The notes under the pieces were generated by a model. It was given only the letters and a program-made list of their open reading frames with translations, did no database searches and had not been told where the DNA came from. The position numbers and the translations under genes are program-made. A stretch of DNA of 64,000 nucleotides from Rhopalosiphum padi. Taxonomy: Eukaryota > Arthropoda > Insecta > Hemiptera > Aphididae. This document shows, piece by piece, positions 50,085-62,245 of the stretch. How positions within the stretch are numbered: position 1 is the first letter of the stretch; every line of letters begins with the position of its first letter. Location of the stretch: the NCBI RefSeq assembly GCF_020882245.1, contig NC_083598.1, positions 32,587,858 through 32,651,857 of the forward strand, read 5' to 3'.

Positions 50085-53000
50085 AAGTACCTAAATGTAT
50101 AAAATAATAAAAAATAAACACACGCGATATTTTTTGGAAAATATGATTGCATCTTGTGTTATAAAATCATTCTGCATAATACTACAGAAAACTATAATTT
50201 TGTCAAATGTCTAACAGTTATAATATTCAAAAATATAATAAGTACATTAAAACTATATTAATTTAAATTAAAAATTCAATGTAAAATCTTTTTGTTGAAT
50301 TGTTTAAGAAGTCACTGTAAGCTATGAAATTACATTGCGTAAGTACTAATGTAAAATGTTGGTTTAAATATGTCTTAAAGTTAGTTTTGAATTAATTAAA
50401 ACAATGAAGTAACTTTATGAGTACCTATAATGTTTGACAAATTGGAAAAGGTTAGTATTTTCACTTTATATTCAATATTTTCGAAACTGAAATTAATAAA
50501 ATATATCATTGTACCTATTGTAGTGTGGTTAATCTTAAACGATATCAAACAAAATACTAGAACAGCTAGCTAGTCTAGTTTTGCTGTAAGTTATCGATAT
50601 TTGAACTTCTCACATTTAACAAAATAAACTTAACTGTGTCTTGTCGAAAAATAAGTAAAAATACTTCTTTGCAAAAGCGTGTGACTTATTTTCAACTCCA
50701 TGAATGTTATTTTACAAAATTAAGTTCAAACAATACGTGAAAAGTAGTTAGGATCTTTTGACATTTAATGAAATGTTATTGTTGACTTTAAGTTTGAAAC
50801 GTCCACATATAAGAGCGTTTAAGTATATCTTATGACTATTTTTATTTATCCAATTTAGAGATATCAACCATTATTTCCATTCTTCGTTCTAGAAAATTAA
50901 AAAAGTTAGTTTAGTTTAGTCTTATTAGTTAACCTATATTGAGTTAGTTATTTTTTATAAAGTTTAAATGTCAGTTTATGTATATCATGCATCTAGTTTA
51001 TGTGTGTAGTTTCTCTAGTAAATTTATAATATCATTAATAATGAAAAACATAGAGTACCAATAATTTCTATCCATACTACTCTATATAATAATATTAAAT
51101 TAATCAATCACAGTTTAGGTATATTAACTGTATAAAACTTAAAAAATCTAGTATGTTCGATGTAAAACCTTATCAATATTCATTATTTTAGTAATAATAT
51201 ATTGATCTGTGATAACTTGTGTTGTTTTCATATCTAACATAAATTATTAAATTATCATCCCATTTAAGTTAAATTTTACATATATTTGAAAAATGTAAAA
51301 GCTCATTAAAATGTAATCATCCGAGCATGGTCCATTAAATTATTATTTAAGAATCCGTTGGACTGTAATGGTTAGGCCTATGCAACCCGTCAAAAGATAT
51401 ATTATTATTTCGAGTGACACAAATCCTTACATGATTAATTTAACTACAGCTAATAATATGATTAGAAAACATGTAGTTGAATAAATAGTGAATAAATTAT
51501 TATTATTTATTGACCACAGATAAGCGTATATATATTTTATTTCTATTATATATTATATACTATAGATATTATTGTTGTTATTATATTTAAAAGTCCTTTT
51601 AAATCCTACTTAAAGCTTATTATTTGGAACTTTAAATATAAAATGAATGTATTGTTGGTTCGAAAACAAAAAATTGGTCTTATACGAAGAATGCAAAATA
51701 AATCAGAATAATATAATAATGTAAGGCGTCATAAGGTTTTCTCCCCCCGGGCTCTATTTACATTTATACCCAGTCATGGTTTTTAAAAACCAAATATTAC
51801 TAAATATAATATGCACAATATATTATTTTCTGCCAAATAAATTGTGTTTCATAAATTTAATTTTAGTGAGTTGCCTTTTTTTAACCTACTTAGATATTTG
51901 AAACCTCAATATATTAAAAATATTCAATTCGTCTTAATATTAGCCAGTAAATTTAATTCAGTATTTTTTTTTTTTTTTTTATGTAAAGTATACAGTTTGT
52001 TTATTTTGTAGGTATACGCCATTCACAATATTTTATAAAATACTATTTTAAAAATGTTTTATTTTTTAAATAATAAGTACCATTCGTTTTACAATAAAAA
52101 TCAATATTATTACTATTTATTTTTCACTCATCAATTTGTCCCTGAAGGTTTTTAAAAAAATGTGGTACATGACTTTCTCACAGGAAAAATAACTAAAAAA
52201 AGTTTTATGTTCAGTTATTCAGTACATACGTGTGTATACTGTGTACTTCAGTTGTTATATATTTAAAATATATATATATAGTCACATATCGATCGTATGG
52301 TACATGAAAATAATACAAACGTACATTTACTTGCCCAAACTACATAAACTACATAATATTTTAACTATAAACTAGTCTTACACGATAATAATCTAAGTAG
52401 ATACATTATAATATATACAAACTAATAAAATAAATCGCTTTTTCGAATCGTTAACATCAAAAAGCTGTATGTAAAATCTAAGTTTTACACAGTGAAAATG
52501 GTATTCTGTTAATAATAGATGATTTTATGAATAATAAATTAATAAAATATGTTTCTGCGTTCTAGTATATCATATACATACAATGAAATTATTTAACGAC
52601 AGTGTCTAAAACTTCTCGTCCAAGATTTTGATTGATCGTTAATAATTGACGAAAAGACACTATTTATCACTGTGTAAGTCAAATCGTTGAAGTCTTGTCG
52701 ATGTTTTCGATATAATCATTAAACGTTTATAAACAGATGTTAAAATGTACATTTAATTTTAATGATAAACATTATCTACTGATGTATAATATACTACGTT
52801 TACTATTTAGCAATTAATTGGCGTTAATGAGAATTTCAATAGCGCTATACAATATTGAATAATATGTTACCATAAATGTTATTTTACACAAAAGTGACGT
52901 ATCATATATTTTCAACTGCCCTAAAAGGTGCGTTTCTATTGCGGTTTATTTTAAACCGATAAAGTAAAATAGATTAGTCAAACGGATGGAAATAGTACAA

Positions 53001-53208
53001 ATGATGAAATCCATAAACATAGACATTGTGCACATAAATCAAGTTATATATTAGACAGACAATAATGCTTACTGTAATTATAAATGTATAATATTGTTGT
53101 GTTATAATATCGTATGTTATGTTACTCGACGTTATGCTTAGAATATCTTATAATATTGTTTTTTTTATAAAATAAATCGGAGACCGAAAAAAAAAACTAA
53201 GTCAGAGC

Positions 53209-53430
53209 TTGTTTATCGAACCTATAACGTCTTGTTTCGGTGGTGAGATTTTAAAACTTCCGATATCGCTATGTTTGCACAAAGACTGCGTAATATATCG
53301 TATGGATAGAATAATACGATCGGCGCATGAATTGTGGGGACGAGGAGCACAATGGATCAACCTAATGCTCGAATTAATTAGTAATCAAATTACAATTAAA
53401 TGTTTATCAATGATTCTTTCAATAAATTAA
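53209..53430 (+). other. unassigned open frame, CpG-richer, doubtful
   Basis: A frame is open from about 53209 (TTG) to the TAA at 53428-53430. The first in-frame ATG at 53302 would give 42 codons, beginning MDRIIRSAHELWGRGAQW. The sequence from 53165 to 53390 is CpG-richer than its surroundings (CGGAGACCG, TTTCGGTGG, GATCGGCGC), which is why the frame looks less A/T-driven. No family, signal peptide or membrane segment is apparent. A promoter-like patch or decayed exon are alternatives. Confidence 0.2.
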
Positions 53431-53856
53431 TTAAACAATTTTATAGATTTTATAGTTTTTAAATTATTGTTGATTTTATTTTAGACTAGATACATTCTTA
53501 AAGTCGGCGTGACGCATGTTTGCTAATAACTGTAATTATATATTTATTAATAGTCTATATTTAATAAAACTGTTAGTTATATATTTTTTTTATCTAATTA
53601 TTATAGTTTATCTATCAACATAGAAACTTTAATTAGTTAATAAAAACTTTGTTATTTGTGACAGTTGAATTTAATATGTAAATCTTTTTTAAGTAAATAT
53701 AAATCAACGTCCACTAATATCATATTTTTTTAAATGATACAAAATATTAATGTAGTAAAACCCTCAGCGAATCTGTGGTAAACTTGGAAAGCAAGTTTGA
53801 AATAATCTAACCGAGCTCCTTTACTTAATCTTTCACAACTTGAGCACTAGGTAAGT

Positions 53857-54102
53857 ATGGTTTATTTGAAACGTAACATACTAACTGGAAAAACAATAAG
53901 TCCATTATTACATACAACTAGTTTTTGTTTAAGAACTATTGTTGCGCAAAATCAATTTAATACTAAAAAATATAATAATATATTTGAAAATTCGTTCAGG
54001 TCAGTCGATATGAAAATTCGATGCATACTGAAAATCACCAAATCGGAACTTTCAAATTATAAAAATAACGACAGGACCAATTTAAATATTCACGGCCAAT
54101 AA
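53857..54102 (+). other. unassigned 81-codon open frame, doubtful
   Basis: It begins with ATG and ends in TAA. The product is hydrophilic, Asn/Lys/Ser-rich (LTGKTISPLL, SVDMKIRCILKITKSEL) and matches nothing I know. A donor-like CTAG|GTAAGTAT overlaps its start (53852). With an acceptor-like CCCTCAG near 53767, that donor would define an 85-bp noncoding candidate exon immediately upstream. Either reading could be chance. Confidence 0.18.
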
Positions 54103-55010
54103 CAAGTGCTAAATTTTGTCAACAATAGTCTGCATTCAAATTTCGTTATAAAAATCGTCATGTTTCGCGTAATGGTTACACCACATTATGATAGGTATAG
54201 TATAATATAATAAGTATAATATAATGCTAGTTCTGTTGTTGTTTTGACGATCAGCAACGTTGGCGTAAACTAAGGAGGAAACAAAAAGAATCACCTTATA
54301 TATAAAAATAAAGTGATGGGCAGAATGTTTTCATTGGTTAGGTTAAGTTATATAATATACCTATTATGAATTTATAATACGACATTTAGCTCAGATATTA
54401 CATTATAGTACAGATTTAGTAAATTTTATCTCTGGTTATAGCAACATAAAACAAAGTTTGCCCTCCATCACTAAAATTTTAAAATTTCTCTAGTTATGAC
54501 ATTTATTGAAGCAGCAAAAGCATAGTTAATATTATTATATATCGGGTAATCCATTTAAATCATTTTTTTTTTAAATATACTTTTTATCGCTATCATTTTT
54601 TAAAGACAACATGAATTTTTAATTCCTTATTTGGATTTAGCGGTATATTTTTTGAATATATAAAAATCGAAATTTTAGACGTTAATTAATAAGTGAAGTA
54701 GAGTGGTAGAAACATGTGCTAGCATTCATACAATTGTGTTGCACTATCCCGCTCATCAAGACTTCAAATAATTATTAGTTAGAACTAATTAATAATTTAT
54801 CCGAAATTTTATATATTTTTATAAATCGATATACTCCGAATATTATTCCGTTTCGAGATATAAAGTTAAAAATGTATGGCATTCAAAAAATTAAATACTT
54901 AAAAACGATAACCATAAAAAAAGTAAAAAAAAATCATTTAAACATCTTGCTTTGTAAGTTGTAACAATTTTAAATTAGATATATAAAATACTAGCTCTAT
55001 ATTTACTACT

Positions 55011-55200
55011 CGGCACTTTGGACTCACGCCGGAGTGTATGCACACCACGGGTACATATTGTTGGTTAGTAGGAGTATGTTGGGTCAGACGGGAGAACGTT
55101 GAATAGTGGGGTGGATGTTGGTTAAGGGGTGGCTGTTAGGGTTATGTTGGGCCATAGAGCGAAACGTATTAGCATCAGCTGCGTGTACGATTTCACACAT
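55011..55200 (-). other. G-rich island, possible decayed repeat or coding relic
   Basis: This is the second most GC-rich patch in the window and is strongly G-skewed on the plus strand, with six runs of three or more G between 55081 and 55151. Recurring GTTGG/GTTAGG text gives it a degenerate minisatellite look. Read on the minus strand, an ATG at 55200 opens 38 codons (ADANTFRSMAQHNPNSHPL) to a TGA at 55084-55086. A second minus frame reads Pro/Thr-rich across the island with two stops. That pattern suggests an eroded coding or transposon-derived segment. I cannot name the source. Confidence 0.3.
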
Positions 55201-58200
55201 AAATATGCTATAACTTATAACGTACCTTCATATTGTAATGATTACGTTTGGTTTTACGCTAATAATTATTATACACTCACTGGACTTAAATCCAGACTTT
55301 GGTGTATTTTTTAATATATTCGTCTGTTTTTTCTCCTTCAAGTACTACAAGTATTTAATATTAAAATGGTAAATTTACTTGTAATTTTCAAACAGTTGTT
55401 AGATTTATAACGATAAAATAACATATTACCAACACTATGTGTCCATTACATCATAATGTACGAACAATATTGTAGTTGAGTTGTCGACTAAACGTGTAGA
55501 TTAAACCGACTAGCGTTTTTATTTTTTTTTTTTTTTACTGTTTTTGAACATATTAATTGTCGATTAATGATAAAATTTGTGATTGGAAATATAATCAGTA
55601 TTTAAGTACCCAGGTAAAAAAACGATGTTCATAGAGTTTATATAGATTATAAATTATTAAATTATATTATGCATTTAAAATGTGTAAAAATAAAATCTTT
55701 CAATTCTATAAAATAAAAGATTGGATTTAATTTATTTATTACAAACATCGCTCAAATAGCATTAAACAATATTATACAAGTAGCATAATATAATATTTTG
55801 CAGATTTTTTCGTAAATATTTATTTATAATAATATTATTGTTTATGAATTGTACATTATTGATCAAAACGTAATTGATTAATGATACTCTTGTAATGTAA
55901 CACGTAACATTGCACGTTGGATTGCTATATTTTTTAGCACATTATTTTCTTACAATATGAAAAATAATAATTTGTAACAAATAAAATAGTTTTTTTAATA
56001 AATACGCGTAGTTATAATAATACGAGTAGTAAACACCAACAAACGGGCATCTTTCTACTTCTGAGATATTGAATAACAATAATATGCTATACCTCACTTG
56101 GTTGCCTATATATAAGATCATGAAATACTATATGTATAACACTAATACACCTATGGATGTAAATAATTTACTATTGAGATTGTTTTCATTTTAATACCAT
56201 CATGACGTATATTGCACAATACGTATATAGTTAACATGTCATCTCGACTTACGTTTGATCCGCTTGGCTGCATCAAATTTCCTATGGTTGCAATCTGGTG
56301 ATTTTCTTTGACTGAGTAAAGTCTGCGAAAAAAAAAAGAAAGAAAAATAAATTAATGCATTTCGCCATTATTTATGGTATCATAATATTTCGCGTTACAC
56401 TTGTCGACATAATATTAAAAGATAACAATGATATAGCTCTGAAAACTAAATAAACTATGTTTATAAAATATATATGATACACGCAGAGAATGTGTGTAGT
56501 CGCTTCTGACGCTTTTTAACAATTTTTTTTTTAAATTTAAACGTCTCTCAATAGATGAGAACAACAAGATTGAGAAATAACTCAAAAAAACCAACGCCGT
56601 ACGATTGCTTATGATACGCAACGTTAAGAATAGGTACCGGCTAACAATGCTTTGTTTGTATAATATATATACATTGATATTGTAGATATATACACCATAT
56701 TTGCGTTCCACGATGTCAGTTACAATACATAATAAATACGTCTTCGTCTAATATACACTACAGTAACATAATATTGTATAGTGATTAAATCTATGATAAT
56801 ATTATATGAACGACTGTGTGACCATCATTATTTGTTTTCGAGTCGTTAGAATCGATTCGGGTATGTTGTAGGCAATGTTGTAAATATTCTATTTCACGCA
56901 AGCACGCACAATGATGCGCACACATTCAATTAAAATGTGGTGTAATAAATTATCATCCGTACGTTTGTCGATATTTGAAATAGAATATAAAGTGAATTTT
57001 GTGAAAAAGTATTTATACCGTTTGATTTATCTTTTTTTTCAACGGTTTTATTCATGCCCTAGTGACCTCTATTCTGATGGATACTTCGACTCAAAACATT
57101 TGAACTCATCGTTTTCTCAATCACCTACTCAACTCACTGTTAAAGTTTAAATCGATTACAGACTTACACATAATAGATTCTATTGAATTTTAAGGTATCG
57201 TAATAATAACTATAAAATTAATGCAATTTTTTTTCAAAAACTTTTGATGAATGATTTAAAAAACATCTTTTACGAACTATGTAACTATATTAGGTATCAA
57301 AAAAATACGTGCTGAGCCGATGTATGTATGCAACTTTCTGTGCGTTCTACTATATACAAATCAAAATAATAGTTAAACGTAAGTATATAATATTTTTTTT
57401 TTAAATCAATAACTCCAACATTTTGTTTAGCATCGAATACACGTATTAAAATCACTTTATATTTGTATCAATCAAAAAACACGAAACAAAAATTAAAGTT
57501 CTACTTCGTACTACTCTTACCAAATCTTTTATATTTTTTTAATTTCCCAAATATATTTTAAATGAATATGTAATAACACAAACCTATTTTATCTCCACCA
57601 AAATCAAAGCTTAGTCATAAAAATAAATTAAAATCGATTTTACAGTCGACATAATCAATTTTAAATATATTAAAAGAGCTTAATATCTTATTTTATTGAA
57701 GTCATACAACAAATAAATATTTAAAAACGGTTATTTTGAATAACACAAAATAAAGTAAATAAATAATAATAAGATGAAAAATATTGTGGTAAACGAAAAC
57801 GTATAGCCAATTATAAACGAGACCTCAATTACTCTGGGTAAGTACTTAGGTACCTAAATGTATCAATGTATCATAAATTATAATCTATGAAGGACAAATT
57901 TTATTTTCAAACGTAATTTTCTAAATTCATTTAATAAATATTTATAGGGTATTATCGTCATCAGTACTCTACATGTATGCCAAATTTCAGCAAATACACG
58001 CATAATATGATTGTGCATTTTCATCAAAAATAGCACTTAGTTTTTCACGATTTTTTTTTATTTTCCGGGCAACTTTTCCAATTTTCCATTGCGTAGAAAC
58101 CTTAATAAGACTATTACGAACATTAAAAAATATGTATATAACCCAATAAGTTCACCAGTTTTCAAGTTATGCACTTACCAAGGAACATCATTTCATTTTT

Positions 58201-60291
58201 ATATGTATTAACATTTAGATAGTGACTGACTGACAATCAAAAATAATTTCACAATTATTATATTATATACAAGTGATAGATGACTCTCCCCTCTTGGTTA
58301 TAGAATTACCAACACAACGTATATAATGTGGATGATAATGATAGAAAGTTTGCGACGATTAATTATTCAAATATGTAATATTTATTTAAGTAATTAAATG
58401 AATCCAACTACATTAAGTGAATAATATCATTTGTTGTAAATATTATTTTATTTATTCCTTTTTTTTAAATATTTATTTAAATATTTAATTAACAATTTAT
58501 TTATCTATGTCAATTTACGTATGAAAATTACCTAATATAAAATATTAAAAAAACCTTAATATAACATTGTTGTACTCGTACATATTATGTTTTATCTATG
58601 TCAAAGTAATTTTATTTATATTTTTTTCATATTGTTTCGTCAGAAAATATAGCCTCGTGAAAATTATAATAAATTTTAAAAAGTTGGTGAAACATAATAT
58701 ACCTCACAACACATAGAAAACAACTTTGTACATTTGAAAGTTCGGAAGTACAAATGCCAGGACATTTGACACATTAAAGATGCATAAAAAAAACTCTTGG
58801 TTTCAAATTCCTTATGTCTGTGTGTTTCAATTTTCAACCCTCCTCCTTTTTTTGCGCAATATCTTAGTTTTTTATCAAACGTTTGGTTTTATCAAAAGTA
58901 CAAATTTCCAAAATAGGAAGAGGGTCATTAAAATGGACCTTCACTACATGTAATAATTATAATATGCATAACCAAACTTTACACACCTACGTAATTTTAC
59001 TCACAATATCAAGTTTATTCGTACTATTTTTGTTTTTTATCTTTCATTATGTCATTATGTATAACATGATAGTTATATAATTAAATAACTATTTTAATAT
59101 AAATTAATGTAGTACTATAATTATTTTTAAGACGTTAAAGCGAAATAAAAATGAATTAATAATATAAATAAAAATGTATTCGAATGATGACTGATAAAAT
59201 ATTTTTATTTTGTCAAATTGTTGTAGCGGGGAAACGTGTCCATTCGTTTAGATTTTTAAACTTAAAAATACAATCTAAATTATATTTTAAAATTTAAATA
59301 ATGTTTACTGTAATTTTATTCATTACTTGAATTAAAATATTCAATGTTACGAAAAAAATAAACTAAAATTTTAAAATGTGTTAAATGTATTCATATTTAA
59401 TCAAAATTATTTGTGTGTTAATAATTTTATCAACTTATGTCCGAATTGATTGTTTAGTAATTTGCTTATAAGTATTTTTTATTTTTCCAACAAAAATATA
59501 AAAAAACATATTATACAACTTTACGGTTTGAATATTTTTAAGTCAAAATTATGTGTTATTTCTATAGTGGTTTTACGGTAAACTCCATTATAAACACTGC
59601 TTAACATTGTTATTTTTATACTATTTGTTATTCATAATAAAATATGTACAGACTCTAGCTCGTAGTTATTATAACTCCCGTTTATTCAAATGCTACGTTG
59701 TTAGAAACCAAAAACTACTTAATTTTAATATTAACAATATTAAGAAAAAGCAAAACGAAAATAAGTATGTAGGTACTATGTACTCACTATTACCAGAAGT
59801 GTCTTTGTACTTATATTTTTTTACCGGTAGAACATTTACATATAACTAATATTAATTCGTGAAAGGTTAGTTTTATTAAATGTTTCACCGGTGAATAATA
59901 ATGTATTATTTTATACTGCTATCTGACACAATTATATATCTTATATATATAATTTGTTATAATTTACGAGGTTTTTTGGTGGGAATAAGGAGAGGTAAAC
60001 TTTGAATTACGTTACGTTCTCTTGATACGATAATATAATATGATTGGCGTAGTTTTTACAGTATACATAAAATAGAAACTTATATAAGTTTAACCTCGAC
60101 GAATTTAATGTCCTCTATAAAACCACCATCACTGCAGACAGCTATTACACAATGTAAACACATTATGAGTGATTCACCAAGAAAGCTCACCCCTTTTTAT
60201 TCTCCAATAATACAAATATTAAAAATCATATGCTTAGAATTAAAAACATTATTTAAATAAAATATCTATTAAATGATGTAGTCTAAAAATA

Positions 60292-60436
60292 AGAGGTTCT
60301 CATTTTAAAAACAGAAGTTTTTATAAAAATAAAACACCTCTTTAAGTAATAAAAAATACTGATAAATTGAAAATATGGTCTTTAAATGTATTCAAAAATT
60401 TCAAAAATCATAAGTTGAACAAATTTATTATTACAG
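60292..60436 (+). repeat. old dispersed repeat, copy 4 (partial)
   Basis: CATTTTAAAAACAGAAGTTT at 60301 and TTGAAAATATGGTCTTTAAA near 60367 match the 37.77-37.90-kb copy closely and the 20.29-20.40-kb copy more loosely. The following AAGTTGAACAAATTTATTAT corresponds to the TTGAATAAATTCATTATT and TTCGAATAAATGCATTATT blocks elsewhere. Sequence upstream (GATTCACCAAGAAAGCTCAC near 60173) may belong to the same element but has no second copy here. Confidence 0.45.
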
Positions 60437-61967
60437 GGAAAAAATGTGAGTGCGTATGCGTATTGTTTGGTGAATCTCTCTCAATATTATCGGTGCACAA
60501 ACAGTATAATAATATTGTTCTACATTGTTTTGATAAAAACGCATCACTGCCGGCCATAGTATGTATTTTAGTTGAATTTACTTTACCGAAAATAAAATTT
60601 AATTTTCAGCGAATGGCGTAAAAAATAATCAAAAATAATAATATATCGGGCACGCACAATAATACCTGTATTTGGCGTGGTGTTTACGAACGAGAGCGAA
60701 TTAAACTGCACTGAAAACAATAAATTACACCGACGAACAGAATAATGGTATACACATTTCTGGTATAAAACTAGGGTAGGTAACATAAAAACCAAAAACT
60801 GTTAAAACTATAATTTTTTTCCATTTATTGTTATATTGAGATATAGATAGTCTCACATATTGTTATTAATTTTTTTTTACATGACTATTATTATTATATA
60901 ATTTTATATTATATTATTCAGAAAAGTATTTATATGACATACATATAATATTCGTCTGCACCTCATTAATTTTATCCATTCGCTTTATAGTTACCGTCGA
61001 CGTACAATAATACATATTACCTCGAAATTAAGACGTATCTCGAAGTACGTGGGTGTGGCTACAATATAGATTAGTGTCCAGACGTTTCGGTTTTTTTAAA
61101 CTTTGTCTCGGTGTAGAAAAAAATCTTTATCAGGATTATGAGATTATGTCCCAAAATATAAGTAATTTATATTGCATAATTTGATAATAACATTATATTA
61201 AATTTCTATGGTATCTCCTATTTTTTCATACCTATTTTTCAACAATGAGATTTTGATTGTAAGAACTGTTTAAAATGACTAAAGAAATAAAAAATACGAT
61301 TATTAATAGCACTTTATTATTATTATTAACAGTTTTTAAAAGATTTGTAGGATTAAATCGTTATTTAATCATTACAATATCTATTATTATTATTTTTTTT
61401 TTTACTGTACTTTTGTAAAAATATTGAAAATTGTAATGGTAGAAAAGAAATCCATCGATTTCCTCAATATTACCTATGTCAGTACAAGTACACATAACAC
61501 AATATTCAAATTGAAACAAATGTATTATACTTTTATATTTTTAAGTAGTATAAGTGCTTTTTTAATAAATGACTTGAATATTGAAATGATATACATCATT
61601 ATTTACCCTTACGATGCATAAATTGTAATTCGTTCAAACAGTTTCTGCATGATTCAGACACTCTTTCGACAATTTATGATGTTCCGAAAATTACCCATCA
61701 CTACAAATAGAAGTCATATGTTAATAATAATATTATTACCATGTGGTGAAAATAAAAAAAATACGTCTTGCAGTCAAATAAGCACCTTTGCGTAACGTTG
61801 AAAATCACGTGAAAAACGTATAAGATTAATGAAAATACGAAAAAAAATATGACTACATTCATAGCGCGGTAAATCACTGTAAGCTACATAAGAAATCAAA
61901 TATAACGACTCAGTTATTATAATTTTGTCTGTGACAGACAGCGGAGGAATGTACGTGCAGGACGGTT
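60437..61967. other. A+T-rich gene-free stretch
   Basis: No gene or element was recognised. A CpG-containing patch at about 61000-61080 (CCGTCGACGTAC, CTCGAAGTACGTGGG) has no associated open frame of interest. Confidence 0.5.
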
Positions 61968-61975
61968 GTCTGTAT

Positions 61976-62237
61976 CAGCGGGTTTCAAAGTTTGTTTTGT
62001 GAACCTACGTGTTCCACTCACTCCATACGACTATTTTAATCAAGTATATGAAAATATAAGAATATTAAATTCCGTTTTTAAACTGTTGTTTTTTAGTCAA
62101 ACATAAAACTCAGCAATTTCCCTGGCTATTATATATCTTTTGAGTTATAAGTTGAAAAATTAGGGTTGAGTTAGAGACCCATGAAACGTAAACTATTTTC
62201 TAACGGTACTGAAGCCGTAAAAGTTTGTAAACCGCTG
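61976..62237. mobile_element. hAT-type MITE, 262 bp, degraded
   Basis: The left end CAGCGGGTTTCAAAGTTT and the reverse-complemented right end CAGCGGTTTACAAACTTT agree at 15 of 18 positions. The flanks GTCTGTAT (61968-61975) and GTCTATAA (62238-62245) match at 6 of 8 bases, consistent with an aged 8-bp target duplication. The CAGCGGTTT...CAAA end is of a type common in hAT elements and differs from the 45.5-kb element, so the two belong to separate subfamilies. There is no coding capacity. The imperfect duplication makes this call weaker than the other hAT element. Confidence 0.7.
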
Positions 62238-62245
62238 GTCTATAA

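Larger units (their letters stand above)
45968..60290. other. A+T-rich gene-free stretch with scattered GC-rich islands
   Basis: No gene was recognised. Islands that break the A+T background lie at 46411-46566, 47390-47640, 53165-53390 and 55011-55200. A (TA)n run lies near 48250-48262, T-runs of about 17-18 nt lie near 49727-49743 and 51964-51981, and a heptamer tandem repeat lies at 50067-50084. The remainder is ordinary A+T-rich noncoding DNA. Confidence 0.55.
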
